64,000 nucleotides of DNA from Nakazawaea peltata (GCA_001599355.1 BCGQ01000001.1:561135-625134); one strand, 5' to 3'. Shown: positions 10,015-21,099, counted from the first letter of the stretch. Numbers and translations are program-made. The notes: generated from the letters alone by a model not told the origin.

Positions 10015-10917
10015 TTAGAGTTTTGATCTAAATGTAGCAATGTCCTTGATCCTCTGGATAGTGGTATCATCGTAAGTAGGATTGTTAAGGAATAATTCTG
10101 CAGGGTATCGGGTATCACCTTTGAGGAACTTCTGGAGTTTATACCTCTGGAGCCAGATCTGCTTGATTTGTCGCAGTTTATCTCGTTTTTTCTTGTTATT
10201 CCGTAAATAATCTGGAGTGTCATTAGAATACTCACATCGAATATGCTGTTTGGCACAATTTGAACACTGAGGATGCTCTTCTGTGCATTTTTTGTGCTTG
10301 AACCGACAAATCCAACACCCCAGACTGGATCTATTGATTGAAGGCTTACGAGCAATATTTGAGATTTGTCTTCTGCTTCGTGGCTTTGATCTCACATTTG
10401 ATTTTTGAGGTATCCCCTTTTTTGCCTGTTCCTGACCTGAATCAATAAGAAATTTAGGGGGTTTTCGAGATCTTCGAGGATGAAGTCTATTGGTTTGGAG
10501 ATTGGCTGTCCTAGGAGAGATGCCAGACTCTGACAGCGATTTACGATAGCTAGAGCTAAGATCATGGTGTTGAGATTGGAGCTCTTGTTCCTGAAAAAAT
10601 TCATCCTCCCCTTTTATTTTGGTCGTCAACAGGATTTGATGATCATCAAAAGGGGAGCAGCTATTTGGCCAAGACAGAGTCAAATCAGCAGATGACTCGC
10701 GGTCATAGCATGTCGTCTGTGGCTCAGGGGTAGTGACCAGAGAACTAGTACGAGGAGCCTTTCGAAGACTTGTTATATTGAAATTAGGGGCGAATTCGGG
10801 ATCGGATATCTCACAAAACGACGAATCAGAAATAGTGCCATAATAAAGTTCAAGATCGGTATCTTCACACATGTTACTGAACAGCTGAGATAATACGTCA
10901 AATGGGGGCAGATTCAT
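10015..10917 (-). CDS. UME6: Ume6-type Zn2Cys6 transcription factor (C-terminal zinc cluster)
   Basis: About 300 residues from the first ATG (10917); the frame is open a little further to a TTG at 10983. The only recognisable domain is a C-terminal zinc cluster, GCWICRFKHKKCTEEHPQC then SNCAKQHIRC, with six cysteines spaced 2-6-6-2-6, followed by a basic coiled linker. The cluster, its position near the C-terminus and the GCWICR and KKCTEEHPQC wording closely resemble yeast Ume6, which recruits Sin3-Rpd3 and Isw2 to repress meiotic and metabolic genes. The N-terminal two thirds are Ser-rich and not recognisable. It is much shorter than S. cerevisiae Ume6 (about 836 residues), so an upstream exon or a diverged paralogue is possible. 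Confidence 0.65.
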   Translation of the reverse strand: MNLPPFDVLSQLFSNMCEDTDLELYYGTISDSSFCEISDPEFAPNFNITSLRKAPRTSSLVTTPEPQTTCYDRESSADLTLSWPNSCSPFDDHQILLTTKIKGEDEFFQEQELQSQHHDLSSSYRKSLSESGISPRTANLQTNRLHPRRSRKPPKFLIDSGQEQAKKGIPQKSNVRSKPRSRRQISNIARKPSINRSSLGCWICRFKHKKCTEEHPQCSNCAKQHIRCEYSNDTPDYLRNNKKKRDKLRQIKQIWLQRYKLQKFLKGDTRYPAELFLNNPTYDDTTIQRIKDIATFRSKL

Positions 10918-12065
10918 GTCAAGATATCCCGAATCGTCTACCAGAAGCACAACCAAACAAATTGTGGTACCACCGGAGTACAACGAGCTAGATTGCGGAC
11001 CCCCTTTATGAAGAGAATGTCATCAAATTTATATTATCATTTTTGATGTGATTATGTACAAGGTTATGAGACTGACATGTCATTGGCAGCTAGGTGCATA
11101 TTGATTTGATTTTGAACAAGGTCGGTTCCCCACTTAATTGATATGCGAAACAAAGTTTACGAGCAATCGAGTGATGTGAGCAACCATAGTAGGGGATAAT
11201 AAGGGGATAAGAGAGGTTGGGTCATTGATAAATCGATCAGTTGAACTGAACGAAGAAGTCTGATCAAGCATTATATATATTAAAGGGGTGTTTGAATGTA
11301 ATGGTAGTGTAAATAATACTAGGAAATAGTATGCAGATTTAACCGGTGGGTGTTAAGAGCGTGCTGCAAGAATGACTAGGAGTAATGAGCGGATTATTAA
11401 TAAAGGAAAAGAGTAGCAAGAAATATAGTACGGAAATATTAGAGGTAAATGATTGAAAACTATTAGTAGAAATCGAGCTGGAAAGCCGAAAAATACAGAG
11501 AAATCTTAGTACTATAATTAGACGGGAGCTACTAAGAATAGGGAACTAGAGATATCTGTAGTGAGAGTTAGGGCAGGAATAGCAGTGACTGAATGGACTG
11601 TAATGGTCTAGGGTATAAGGTGCAGTGGTGTAGTTGTAGTGTGTAGCGCAGTGGTATCGTGTCCCCCTCAAACATCTCAGCCTCATCCCTTCCCAAGGCT
11701 TCGCCTTCTTCTCCTGGCTTGGCTCACCTCCTAACACCATCCTACAATAAATCCTAAAGAGGCTTATTATTTACTTTTTCCCAAATCAAGGCTTGTAATT
11801 GATTTTTTCATAGTAGTTTAGGGGCGTTGCGTATTTCACTAACATTCGCGCATTAAGACAAAAACCAGCCGCTTTTGGATTTTCTTGGAAAAGTCGCGAC
11901 CCTGCCAAAAAAATAACCCCCTTCTGCACCTTGAAGAGGTGCCAAAAATAGAATAAGGTTGATCTAGTTGAGATGCATGGAGGAAATTTCTTTTTGGGCG
12001 AGTATTATATATAGAAGTGATATCCTTTGGTGTTCGAGTCACGGGTGTTTGGATAATATTAAAGA
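10918..12065. other. Divergent intergenic region between the Ume6-type gene and the Crh gene
   Basis: No gene is supported. It contains A/T-rich sequence with TATATATA near 11273, a C/T-rich stretch at 11660-11740, and TATATATA at about 12007 some 60 bases upstream of the Crh start codon, a likely TATA box. The length is compatible with a heavily regulated promoter for a Ume6-type regulator. Confidence 0.55.
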
Positions 12066-13322
12066 ATGGGATTATTTATCAAGAGTATATTGAGTTCATT
12101 ATTATTGGGGGCAATTGCCCATGGAGCTGAGAATGGGGGTGCCGTTGGTGGAGGTGCTGGTGGAGGAGCAGCTGGAGTCACAACTACCACTGCTGCTACT
12201 GCTACGGCCACTACAACAGGTTCGTCCACTTCATGTAACCCATTATCTTCCACATGTTCAGCTAATCCAGCTTTGGCTACTGCGTACCTGGAAAGTTTCA
12301 CCACCAATTCAACATACTTCGAAACTTATTACTATGGTGAAAGAGTCAGCTATACTGATGAAGGTTTGTTATTGACCTTGGCTGAAAGATACGATAATCC
12401 TTCTATTGTATCGAAAGAATATATCATGTACGGTAAAGTCGAAGCCATTGTCAAAGCAGCTAATGGTACTGGTATTATTTCCACCATATATTTACAAAGT
12501 GAAGTGTTGGATGAGATCGATTGGGAATGGTTTGGCGGTGATGCCAGTCAAGTAGCTACCGATTTCTTCAGAGAAGGTAACACTAGTACTTATGATAGAG
12601 GTACTTATTATGATATGGCTGATCCTAGAACCGATTATCATAATTATACAATTGACTGGACCGAGGATGAGATCAATTGGTATGTCGATGGAACCTCGAT
12701 CAGAACTTTGAAAAATGGTAATAGTCAAGGGTATCCTCAAACTCCATGTAGACTTTTCATTGGACTTTGGGCCGGTGGAGACCCATCGAATGCCGAGGGA
12801 ACTATTGAATGGGCCGGTGGTGAAACCGACTATTCTGATGCTCCATTTTACATGCATGTCAAAGAATTGGTGGTAACGGACTACTCTACAGGATCGTCTT
12901 ATAGTTATTCTGATATGTCGGGAGATGCTGATAGTATTGTAGCTAACGATGGAGAAGTTTTCGGTAGATATGAGAAGGGAGTTAAAGAATGGGATGAATT
13001 AGTTAATGGGGAATCTGATGACGATGATGACGATGAAGATGATACAGAAAGTTCGTCTAGTCATCATTCTACATTGTCTTCTAGTTACGTTTCTGGATCT
13101 TCAACTAAGAAATCGTCTCACTCATCAACCACATCCAACAAACACTCCTCAACCTCATCTTCCGATTCCTCTTCCGATTCCAAGAAAGACAAAAGCTCCT
13201 CTTCTTCTACTTCTGCTTCTGTATCTACAGCCGAGGGTGGTTCCAACTCATCATATGCTCAATCTGGATCCCTCTTGAGCATTTTAGCTATTGTTCCTGC
13301 TATTCTTTTAGCTGTATTATGA
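12066..13322 (+). CDS. CRH1: Crh-family chitin-glucan transglycosylase (GH16), GPI-anchored
   Basis: A 418-residue secreted protein. A signal peptide (MGLFIKSILSSLLLGAIAHG) is followed by a Gly/Ala/Thr-rich linker and the GH16 domain at about residues 70-275. The catalytic signature is DEIDWEW (ExDxE), with GIWAGG-like GLWAGGDPSNAEGTIEWAGG downstream. The C-terminal third is Ser/Thr-rich and ends in a hydrophobic tail (LLSILAIVPAILLAVL), a GPI-anchor signal. Crh enzymes join chitin to beta-glucans in the cell wall. An acidic run of Asp/Glu near residues 318-327 is unusual. Crh1 and Utr2 are close relatives; I chose CRH1 on the similarity of the core but cannot exclude UTR2. The gene converges with GLT1, 132 bases apart. 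Confidence 0.88.
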   Translation: MGLFIKSILSSLLLGAIAHGAENGGAVGGGAGGGAAGVTTTTAATATATTTGSSTSCNPLSSTCSANPALATAYLESFTTNSTYFETYYYGERVSYTDEGLLLTLAERYDNPSIVSKEYIMYGKVEAIVKAANGTGIISTIYLQSEVLDEIDWEWFGGDASQVATDFFREGNTSTYDRGTYYDMADPRTDYHNYTIDWTEDEINWYVDGTSIRTLKNGNSQGYPQTPCRLFIGLWAGGDPSNAEGTIEWAGGETDYSDAPFYMHVKELVVTDYSTGSSYSYSDMSGDADSIVANDGEVFGRYEKGVKEWDELVNGESDDDDDDEDDTESSSSHHSTLSSSYVSGSSTKKSSHSSTTSNKHSSTSSSDSSSDSKKDKSSSSSTSASVSTAEGGSNSSYAQSGSLLSILAIVPAILLAVL

Positions 13323-13454
13323 TTAATGATATATATAGAAATAAAACATATTAAGTATTTATTGAACAAATATAAAAAACGACTCGATATTCGAATGGTA
13401 AAACTCAACTAATACCATCCAATCATCGGTCAAGAACTAGATATTCGAGACAGT

Positions 13455-16400
13455 TTAAGCCTTAGAGGCCAACTCCTCCAATAATTTGAAATTACGCTTC
13501 TCAATAGAACCGTTTCCTGGTAAGACACTGGAACCCATCAAGTAGTTATCAACTTCACGAGCACATTGTCTACCTTCTTGGATACCCCAAACGACCAAAG
13601 ATTGACCACGTCTACAATCACCAGCAGCAAACAAGTTATCGTCAGCAGCCACTCTGTAACCAGTTGGGTTAGCAGTAGTGATAGTACCACGAGGAGTACG
13701 TGGGGCCAAATTCTCAGCTTCTGGACCAACGAATCCCATGGATAATAAGACGACATCGGCAGGGTAGAATTCCTCAGAACCAGCAACCTCGGCCATCTGC
13801 CAAGCTCCACTCTCGGATTTCTTCCACTCGACTCTGACAGTCTTGATACCCTTGACATTACCTTCACCATCGTCGACAAACTCCTTGGACAAGATACAGT
13901 ACTCTCTTGGGTCCTTACCGTAATGTTCCTTGACCTCAGCATGACCATAGTCGACTCTGAAGATTCTTGGCCATTGAGGCCATGGATTGTCTTTAGCACG
14001 AGCAGCTGGTGGGTGAGGTAACAACTCAAAGTTGGTGACAGACTTGGCTCCATGACGAGTAGCAGTACCCAAACAATCGTTACCGGTATCACCACCTCCA
14101 ATGACAACTACATGTTTACCTTCCAATTGCTCTCTGATCTCAGGCAAGTTGTCATCCAACAAAGCCTGAGTGTTAGCCTTCAACAATTGCATAGCGAACA
14201 TGATATTGTTCAAACCACGGCCTGGGATTCTCAAATCTCTGGCAATGGTGGACCCAAGAGCAAAGACAACGGCATCGTTGTTCAGTTTCAACTCGTCAAC
14301 TTGGATATCTTCACCTACAGTAGTATTACATACGAATTCTACACCTTCGGCAGCCAATAAATCGGTACGACGCTTGACGATACGCTTGTCCAACTTCATA
14401 TTTGGAATACCGTACATCAACAATCCACCTGGTCTGTCGGCTCTTTCGTAGACGGTGACTTTATGACCGGCTCTGTTCAATTGGTCGGCACAAGCCAAAC
14501 CAGCTGGACCAGATCCAATCACAGCTACAGTTTTACCGGAACGAACTTGAGGTGGTCTTGGTTTGATCCAACCTTGGGCGAAACCATGGTCAATGATAGC
14601 AGCCTCGACAGACTTGATACCGACTGGATCCTCATTGATACCCAAGACACAAGCACCTTCACAAGGAGCTGGACAAATTCTACCAGTAAATTCTGGGAAG
14701 TTGTTGGTCATCAACAATCTTTGTAAAGCATCGAACCATCTGTCTTTGAAGACCAACTCGTTCCATTTAGGAATGACGTTGGAGATCGGACAACCGTTGT
14801 CAGAGGTACAGAATGGAACACCACAGTCCATACAACGAGCAGTTTGATATTTCAAGTCTTCCTTGGTAAGACGCAGAGACAACTCGTTCCAGTCCTTGGC
14901 TCTTTCTTTACTTGGTCTGTACTTTTCGGCACGACGTTTGTACTTCATGAACCCTCTGACCTTATCCAAGTTTTGGGATCTCTTGGACTCCAGCTTGATA
15001 TCCAAGATGGTGTCTTCAACGTCCAAAACCTTTGGTTCAGAAGAGGCAACCTTGGAAGAGATGACTCTCTTTTGTTTCAAGATCTCTCCGTTGGTGATGT
15101 CGGCTTCTGGATCTTCTTTGATGGCATTCAAGAAGGTGTTAACTTCCTTCTTTTTGGCCAATTCCTTCTGAGCCTTCTCTTCCTCCAAAACTCTCTTGTA
15201 ATCGGTAGGTAAAACCTTGACGAAACGAGGCAAGATACGGTTGAAATCGTTCAAGATACGGCCGGCAATCTCCGAGTTGGTGTAATGACGATGATCTTCG
15301 ATCAAACCTCTCAAGAAAGCAATCTCGACAGGGTCAGTGACTTGTAATAACTCGACAGTACCAGCATTGACCTTGGTCTCGAATTCTTGGCCAATGTCCA
15401 AGACATAAGCGATACCTCCAGACATACCAGCAGCAAAGTTACGTCCAGTGGATCCCAAGACAACTACACGACCACCAGTCATGTACTCACAACCATGGTC
15501 ACCACAACCTTCTACGACGGCAGTAGCACCGGAGTTACGAACGGCGAAACGTTCAGCTGCGATACCACGGATGAAAGCAGTACCGGAGGTGGCTCCGTAC
15601 AAACAAGTGTTACCGATGATGATGTTCTCCTCGGCCTTGAACTTGGAGTCCTTTGGTGGGTAGACAATAAGACGACCTCCCGACAAGGATTTACCAAAGT
15701 AATCGTTGGCATCACCTACCAATTCCAAAGTGATACCTGGAGCCAAGAAGGCACCGAAAGATTGACCAGCTGAACCCTTGACGTTGACATGGACGGTGTC
15801 ATGAGGTAACCCGGCCTCACCGAACTTCTTGGAGATTCTGTACGACAAGGTAGCACCCAAGGCACGGTCTGTGTTGATGATATCACAGTCAATAGTGACA
15901 GGTAAACCTTTCTCCAAAGTGACCTCGGCCTCATCAACTAACTTGTTATCAAGACGAACATGTAAACGATGGTCTTGTTTCTTGATACATCTGGTAGCTA
16001 CACCTGGACGGATAGTATGAGCTGGAGTCAAAATTGGAGACAAGTCGATGTTGGCATTCTTGGTAGTACGTAAATCGTCACGGACTCTCAATTTCTCGGC
16101 ACGACCAACCATCTCATCGATAGTACGGAATCCCAACTTGGCCATGATGGTTCTCAACTCATTGGAGATGTAGTAGAACAAGTTAATGACATGCTCTGGA
16201 GTTCCTTCGAACTTCTTTCTCAACTCTGGGTCTTGAGTAGCAATACCTACTGGACAAGCACCGGTATGACATTTCTTCATCATGATACAACCTAAGGAAA
16301 GTAAAGGCAAGGTAGCCAAACAGTATTCTTCGGCACCAAGTAAACAAGCAATAGCGATATCACGACCGGTTCTTAAGTTACCATCGGTTTGGACAGCGAC

Positions 16401-19400
16401 TCTACCTCTCAAGTCGTTCAAGACCAAAGTTTGATGAGTCTCGGCTAAACCTAACTCCCAAGGTAAACCGGCATACTTGATACTTGACCATCTGGCAGCA
16501 CCAGTTCCACCGTCATGACCAGAGATCAAGATATGGTCGGCCTTGGCCTTGGCTACACCAGAAGCAATGATACCAACACCTACTTCCGAGACCAATTTGA
16601 CCGAGACACGGGCTCTTGGGTTAGCACATTTCAAGTCGTAAATCAACTGCTTCAAGTCCTCGATGGAGTAAATGTCGTGGTGAGGAGGTGGGGAGATCAA
16701 ACCGACATGAGGAGTCGAATGACGGGTCTTAGCAATCTCTCTGGACACTTTATGACCTGGCAATTCACCACCTTCACCAGGTTTAGCACCTTGAGCCATC
16801 TTGATCTGCAACTCATCGGCATCGGCCAAGTAGTACGAGGTGACACCGAATCTACCAGAAGCAACCTGCTTAATAGCAGATCTCATAGTATCTCCGTTGG
16901 CATTAACCGAGGATCTCTCTGGATCTTCTCCTCCCTCTCCAGTATTGGATTTAGCACCTAATCTGTTCATGGCTACAGCCAAGGTAGAATGGGCCTCCAT
17001 GGAGATAGAACCATACGACATGGCTCCTGTAGCAAAACGTCTGACAATCTCGGTCCAAGGTTCAACTTGGTCAATTGGAACCGAGGTGGAGTTCTCAAAA
17101 TCAAAGTCTAATAACCCACGTAAGGTACAGTTCTTAATAGCCTCATATTCCTTCTTGGAGTACAGCTCATACAGCTTCTCGTTCTTGTTACGGACGGCAT
17201 CTTGGATGTTAGCAATGGCAACAGGTTCATTAATATGAGCCTCCCCTCCATCTCTCCAATGATATTCTCCGGTCTCGGGTAACCCGATTTGTTTAACCGA
17301 GTCACGTGACGGGTATCCCCTTTCGTGCAATGAGAACAGGTCTTGAGCAATGTATTCGAAAGTTACACCTTTAATTCTGGAGGCAGTTCCGGCGAAACAT
17401 TTGTCGATGACCGAGTTGTCTACACCCAACAGTTCGAAAATCTGAGCTCCCTTGTATGAGGCCAATGTACTGATACCCATCTTGGACATAGTCTTCAAAA
17501 TACCCCCATCGATCGAGTGCTTGTAGTTTTCGATAATTTGCTCATCGGTTAACTCGTCTCTGATCAAACCTTCCAGGTTCATTCTGAGCAAGGTTTCCAT
17601 GGCCAAGTAAGGGTTGATGGCGTCGGCACCGTAACCGAGTAAGACACAGATGTGGTGGACTTCTCTTGCTTCGGCAGTTTCGACGATCAAGGCTACTTTG
17701 GAACGTAATTTTTGTCTGACCAAATGGTGGTGGACGGCACCGACGGCGATTAAAGCCGAGACCGATACACGGTTTTCACACACGGCACGGTCGGTCAAGT
17801 TGATGATCTGATGGTTCTCGGCAATGGCCTCGGTGGCCTCCTCACAGATACGGTCGATCAGTTCGGTGTATCCATTCAATCCTTCAGCTTTATCAAAAGT
17901 GATATCAATGGTAGCACTAGACCATTTAGGATAAACTTTGGAGATGTGTTTCAAGGCATTGAATTCTGGGATGGTCAAGATTGGAGATGGCATCAATAAT
18001 CTGTTACATTGCTCTGGTTTCATCTCCAAGATATTACCTTGAGGACCAATGTAACATTCCAAAGACATGACGATCTCTTCTCTGATTGGATCAATTGGGG
18101 GGTTAGTGACTTGGGCAAATAATTGTCTGAAATATTCGTACAATAATTTTGGTTGCTCGGATAAACAGGCCAACAGAGAGTCGTTACCCATGGAACCTAA
18201 GGCCTCTTTACCGTCTTGAGCCATTGGAGCTAACAATAATAACAATTGTTCGTGAGAATATCCAAAGGCTTTTAATCTCTCGTCACTTTGGACGGTGACT
18301 TCCGAAGGTAAGACCGGGTTCAATTGGTCGGTGGAGATGGATTTGGTCTCCAATTTGGCAAATAATTCAGGCATGGTGATCATATTAGCCAAGATCCAAG
18401 ACTTGAAGTCGACTCTAGAAGCCACTTTATTCTTCAATTCACGGTCATCTACAATTCTACCTTCTTTAGTGTCTACTAATAACATACGACCAGGTTGTAA
18501 ACGACCCTTCTGGATGATTCTTTCAGGTTCGATTGGAATGACACCAACTTCAGAAGCACAGATGATACGGTCATCGTCGGTTACATAGTATCTACAAGGT
18601 CTTAAACCGTTACGGTCCAAGTTGGCACCACAATATCTTCCATCGGCAAAGGTGAAAAGAGCTGGTCCATCCCAAGGTTCCGACAAACAAGCGGCCCATT
18701 CGTAAAATGCTTTTCTTTTTGGGTCAATGTTCGGGTTATTTTGCCAGGCTTCTGGTACCAAGACCATGATGGCCTCAGGCAAAGACAATACTCCGTTAAT
18801 GACCAACAATTCCAAAACATTATCCAAAGCAGCCGAATCGGATCCTCCCTCCTCAATGATCGGATACAATTTGTCCAACTCGTCCCCGAATAGCTTCGAC
18901 AGCATCACACCTTCTCTGGCTCTCATCCAATTTTTGTTACCCCGCAAAGTGTTGATTTCACCGTTGTGCGCAGCCCATCTCAAAGGTTGGGCTCTGTCCC
19001 AAGATGGGAAAGTATTGGTGGAGAATCTGGAGTGGACAAGGGCAAAGTGGGCCTCGTAGTCGGCATTGACTAAGTCATGGTAGTAGTTGTAGACTTGCAG
19101 TGGGACCAATTGACCTTTGTAAACGATATTCTTGGTGGACAACGAACAAATGTAGAACCAATTGTGTAATCCAATGGTGTGAGTCGATTGCTTACGTAAG
19201 ATGTACAATTGTCTTTCGAATTTTTTCGAGTATTGAGACTCAAAGTCTGCGTCGGAAATTGGTAAAGGTTTGTTATCTGCTCCGTAGGCTTCTTCCAAGA
19301 CAACGGCTGGTTGTAAGATCAAAGGTTCTCTTGATAAGGCGGCTGGACCTAAGATGGTTGAATCATGAGGGACTTTTCTCCAACCTAAGACTCTTAAGCC

Positions 19401-19826
19401 GAGGGATTTGGCGATATTTTCAAAAGTTGATCTCGATTTCTCAAAAACGGTCTCGTCACTTTTGAAGAAGAGATTTCCTACGGCGTATTGACCTAAAGCA
19501 GGTAATTCAACTTTGCAGAAAAATTCAAACTCTCTCTTCATGAATTTATGAGGGATCGAGGTCATGACACCGGCACCATCACCATCTCTGGCATCGGATC
19601 CAACAGCACCTCTATGGGTCATGTTACATAATAAGAATCTTGCGTCGGAGACGATTTTATGTGAGACATCTCCCTTGATGTGACAGGCAAACCCAACACC
19701 ACAAGCATCTTTTTCTAATTCTGGGTTATATAAACCTTTTGCGGTTGGTAAAGCAGAGGCCCAACTCTTGTTGGTAGCACTCTCATCGTACTGGTAAACG
19801 GAGTATTCTTCTCTTTCTTGTTCCAT
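13455..19826 (-). CDS. GLT1: NADH-dependent glutamate synthase (GOGAT), single-chain
   Basis: A 2123-residue protein, the usual length for eukaryotic GOGAT, with no break. It starts at the ATG at 19826; a GTG slightly upstream was rejected. After a propeptide of about 41 residues comes the amidotransferase Cys of DACGVGFACH. Then follow the class II glutaminase domain, the FMN/synthase domain (GHDGGTGAARW), a 3Fe-4S motif (CHTGACPVGIA), the GXGXG alpha-subunit domain, an Fe-S domain (CMDCGVPFC), the FAD site GSGPAGLACADQLNRAGH and the NADH site GGGDTGNDCLGT. It makes two glutamates from glutamine and 2-oxoglutarate with NADH, in the GS-GOGAT route of ammonium assimilation. Codon bias indicates strong expression. 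Other-frame open stretches are shadows. Confidence 0.97.
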   Translation of the reverse strand: MEQEREEYSVYQYDESATNKSWASALPTAKGLYNPELEKDACGVGFACHIKGDVSHKIVSDARFLLCNMTHRGAVGSDARDGDGAGVMTSIPHKFMKREFEFFCKVELPALGQYAVGNLFFKSDETVFEKSRSTFENIAKSLGLRVLGWRKVPHDSTILGPAALSREPLILQPAVVLEEAYGADNKPLPISDADFESQYSKKFERQLYILRKQSTHTIGLHNWFYICSLSTKNIVYKGQLVPLQVYNYYHDLVNADYEAHFALVHSRFSTNTFPSWDRAQPLRWAAHNGEINTLRGNKNWMRAREGVMLSKLFGDELDKLYPIIEEGGSDSAALDNVLELLVINGVLSLPEAIMVLVPEAWQNNPNIDPKRKAFYEWAACLSEPWDGPALFTFADGRYCGANLDRNGLRPCRYYVTDDDRIICASEVGVIPIEPERIIQKGRLQPGRMLLVDTKEGRIVDDRELKNKVASRVDFKSWILANMITMPELFAKLETKSISTDQLNPVLPSEVTVQSDERLKAFGYSHEQLLLLLAPMAQDGKEALGSMGNDSLLACLSEQPKLLYEYFRQLFAQVTNPPIDPIREEIVMSLECYIGPQGNILEMKPEQCNRLLMPSPILTIPEFNALKHISKVYPKWSSATIDITFDKAEGLNGYTELIDRICEEATEAIAENHQIINLTDRAVCENRVSVSALIAVGAVHHHLVRQKLRSKVALIVETAEAREVHHICVLLGYGADAINPYLAMETLLRMNLEGLIRDELTDEQIIENYKHSIDGGILKTMSKMGISTLASYKGAQIFELLGVDNSVIDKCFAGTASRIKGVTFEYIAQDLFSLHERGYPSRDSVKQIGLPETGEYHWRDGGEAHINEPVAIANIQDAVRNKNEKLYELYSKKEYEAIKNCTLRGLLDFDFENSTSVPIDQVEPWTEIVRRFATGAMSYGSISMEAHSTLAVAMNRLGAKSNTGEGGEDPERSSVNANGDTMRSAIKQVASGRFGVTSYYLADADELQIKMAQGAKPGEGGELPGHKVSREIAKTRHSTPHVGLISPPPHHDIYSIEDLKQLIYDLKCANPRARVSVKLVSEVGVGIIASGVAKAKADHILISGHDGGTGAARWSSIKYAGLPWELGLAETHQTLVLNDLRGRVAVQTDGNLRTGRDIAIACLLGAEEYCLATLPLLSLGCIMMKKCHTGACPVGIATQDPELRKKFEGTPEHVINLFYYISNELRTIMAKLGFRTIDEMVGRAEKLRVRDDLRTTKNANIDLSPILTPAHTIRPGVATRCIKKQDHRLHVRLDNKLVDEAEVTLEKGLPVTIDCDIINTDRALGATLSYRISKKFGEAGLPHDTVHVNVKGSAGQSFGAFLAPGITLELVGDANDYFGKSLSGGRLIVYPPKDSKFKAEENIIIGNTCLYGATSGTAFIRGIAAERFAVRNSGATAVVEGCGDHGCEYMTGGRVVVLGSTGRNFAAGMSGGIAYVLDIGQEFETKVNAGTVELLQVTDPVEIAFLRGLIEDHRHYTNSEIAGRILNDFNRILPRFVKVLPTDYKRVLEEEKAQKELAKKKEVNTFLNAIKEDPEADITNGEILKQKRVISSKVASSEPKVLDVEDTILDIKLESKRSQNLDKVRGFMKYKRRAEKYRPSKERAKDWNELSLRLTKEDLKYQTARCMDCGVPFCTSDNGCPISNVIPKWNELVFKDRWFDALQRLLMTNNFPEFTGRICPAPCEGACVLGINEDPVGIKSVEAAIIDHGFAQGWIKPRPPQVRSGKTVAVIGSGPAGLACADQLNRAGHKVTVYERADRPGGLLMYGIPNMKLDKRIVKRRTDLLAAEGVEFVCNTTVGEDIQVDELKLNNDAVVFALGSTIARDLRIPGRGLNNIMFAMQLLKANTQALLDDNLPEIREQLEGKHVVVIGGGDTGNDCLGTATRHGAKSVTNFELLPHPPAARAKDNPWPQWPRIFRVDYGHAEVKEHYGKDPREYCILSKEFVDDGEGNVKGIKTVRVEWKKSESGAWQMAEVAGSEEFYPADVVLLSMGFVGPEAENLAPRTPRGTITTANPTGYRVAADDNLFAAGDCRRGQSLVVWGIQEGRQCAREVDNYLMGSSVLPGNGSIEKRNFKLLEELASKA

Positions 19827-20637
19827 TGCAGTCACTTCCGATATTTAAGAATATATATCCTTTGTTATGTTGAGTTTCAGAGGATTTAATAAATAAGTTT
19901 AAATAAATATATGGGAAGTAACTACTGTAAACCGCTTGGTGCTTTAAACTGCGAGATTCAGGATTTCAAAATAGCTTTATATGAACAAAAAAATTTTCTT
20001 CCAGAGGTTGAGAATTGGGTGCAAAACAAAACACTACAAAGATGCAAGGTTGAGAGAGGGGGGGGGGGAAGAGTTCTTGGGAAGAAAGAGCGAGAAAAGT
20101 ACCAACGCACCGAGTCGGACGAAATTTTCATGCAAGTTACAATCATGAAAACTCATCTTGTTCTTCGTCATCAATGGTTTTATCCGAACTTGTGACATGC
20201 ATTTTTTAACAATTAAAGCGGAGAAAAAAGTTTATCATCTTCCAATCAAAATTCTGGGAATTGTAACCATGTGCGTTATCGTAGAGCAAAATAAGAGGAA
20301 GGGGAAAGAGGGAAGGGTCCTGTCAGTGGGGTGAGGATGATAGAGGGGGGACGATTAGTAAGAGGATATCGATTGTTTGACCCTGCTCCATCTTGTCTCC
20401 TCCCTCTTCTCTTCATCCTTCTCATCTCCTTGAACAAATTTTCCCTTCCTGCTGCTTATCTCCAATTTGGCAACAAATTCGGTGCGCCGGATTCGATCCG
20501 AACTTTAATTGCTGAAAGATAAGAAATTTTTTTTCTCAGTTTAGTGGTTATGTTTGGGTTTACCTTGTTGGGAAAGATTAGTCGGTTTTATTCCGGAAAC
20601 GGAGAAGTACTGAACTTAAGATGGACGGTGGGGGAGT

Positions 20638-20725
20638 TTATTCTCTATGTTTACTCGCTGTTTATTCTCTAAGTTTATTCTCTAAGTTTATTCTCTAAGT
20701 TTATTCTCTATGTTTATTCTCTGTT
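20638..20725. repeat. 13-bp tandem repeat TTTATTCTCTAAG
   Basis: Units TTTATTCTCTAAG or TTTATTCTCTATG recur about five to six times, with one shortened unit. The array sits in the GLT1-PWP1 intergenic space and is not coding. Confidence 0.85.
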
Positions 20726-20902
20726 TATTCTCTATCTATGTGTATGTATTACCTGAGCACCTTCCTGACCAATCATTAATTTACGATTACTACGTCAAAT
20801 ACTGTACAATAAGCACCCTGAGAGTTGATTTCTTATGCATTGAGTTATGGAGTGGATAAGTGGTGTACTTAATCTTCGGATATCCCCGTTGCATGACTAA
20901 CA

Positions 20903-21000
20903 GGGGCTGTCCACAAATAGGGGCTGCGAAGTGCTTAAACAGGGGCTGTCCACAGATAGGGGCTGTCCAGTGCATCTTCTTCTCAAACTGGGGCTGTCCA
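20903..21000 (+). repeat. Cluster of five GGGGCTG motifs (39-bp duplicated unit)
   Basis: GGGGCTG begins at 20903, 20920, 20942, 20959 and 20990. The first four form two copies of a 39-bp unit in which GGGGCTGTCCACA and GGGGCTG are 17 bases apart and followed by GTGC. The same core makes up the array at 22851-23000 on the other side of PWP1. Confidence 0.85.
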
Positions 21001-21099
21001 CATATCTATACTTACTACAAGGCTCATTCGAAGGCTCACTCCGTCTACTATCACGCTCACTCCATCTACTATCACTATCTACTCATCCATTTATTACAT

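Larger units (their letters stand above)
19827..21099. other. Intergenic region upstream of GLT1 with two repeat arrays
   Basis: This 1.27 kb tract holds the GLT1 promoter (TATATAT near 19851), a run of 11 G at 20058-20068, C/T-rich blocks at 20380-20440, a 13-bp tandem repeat at 20638-20725 and a cluster of GGGGCTG motifs at 20903-21000. I see no coding capacity that looks real. Confidence 0.6.
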
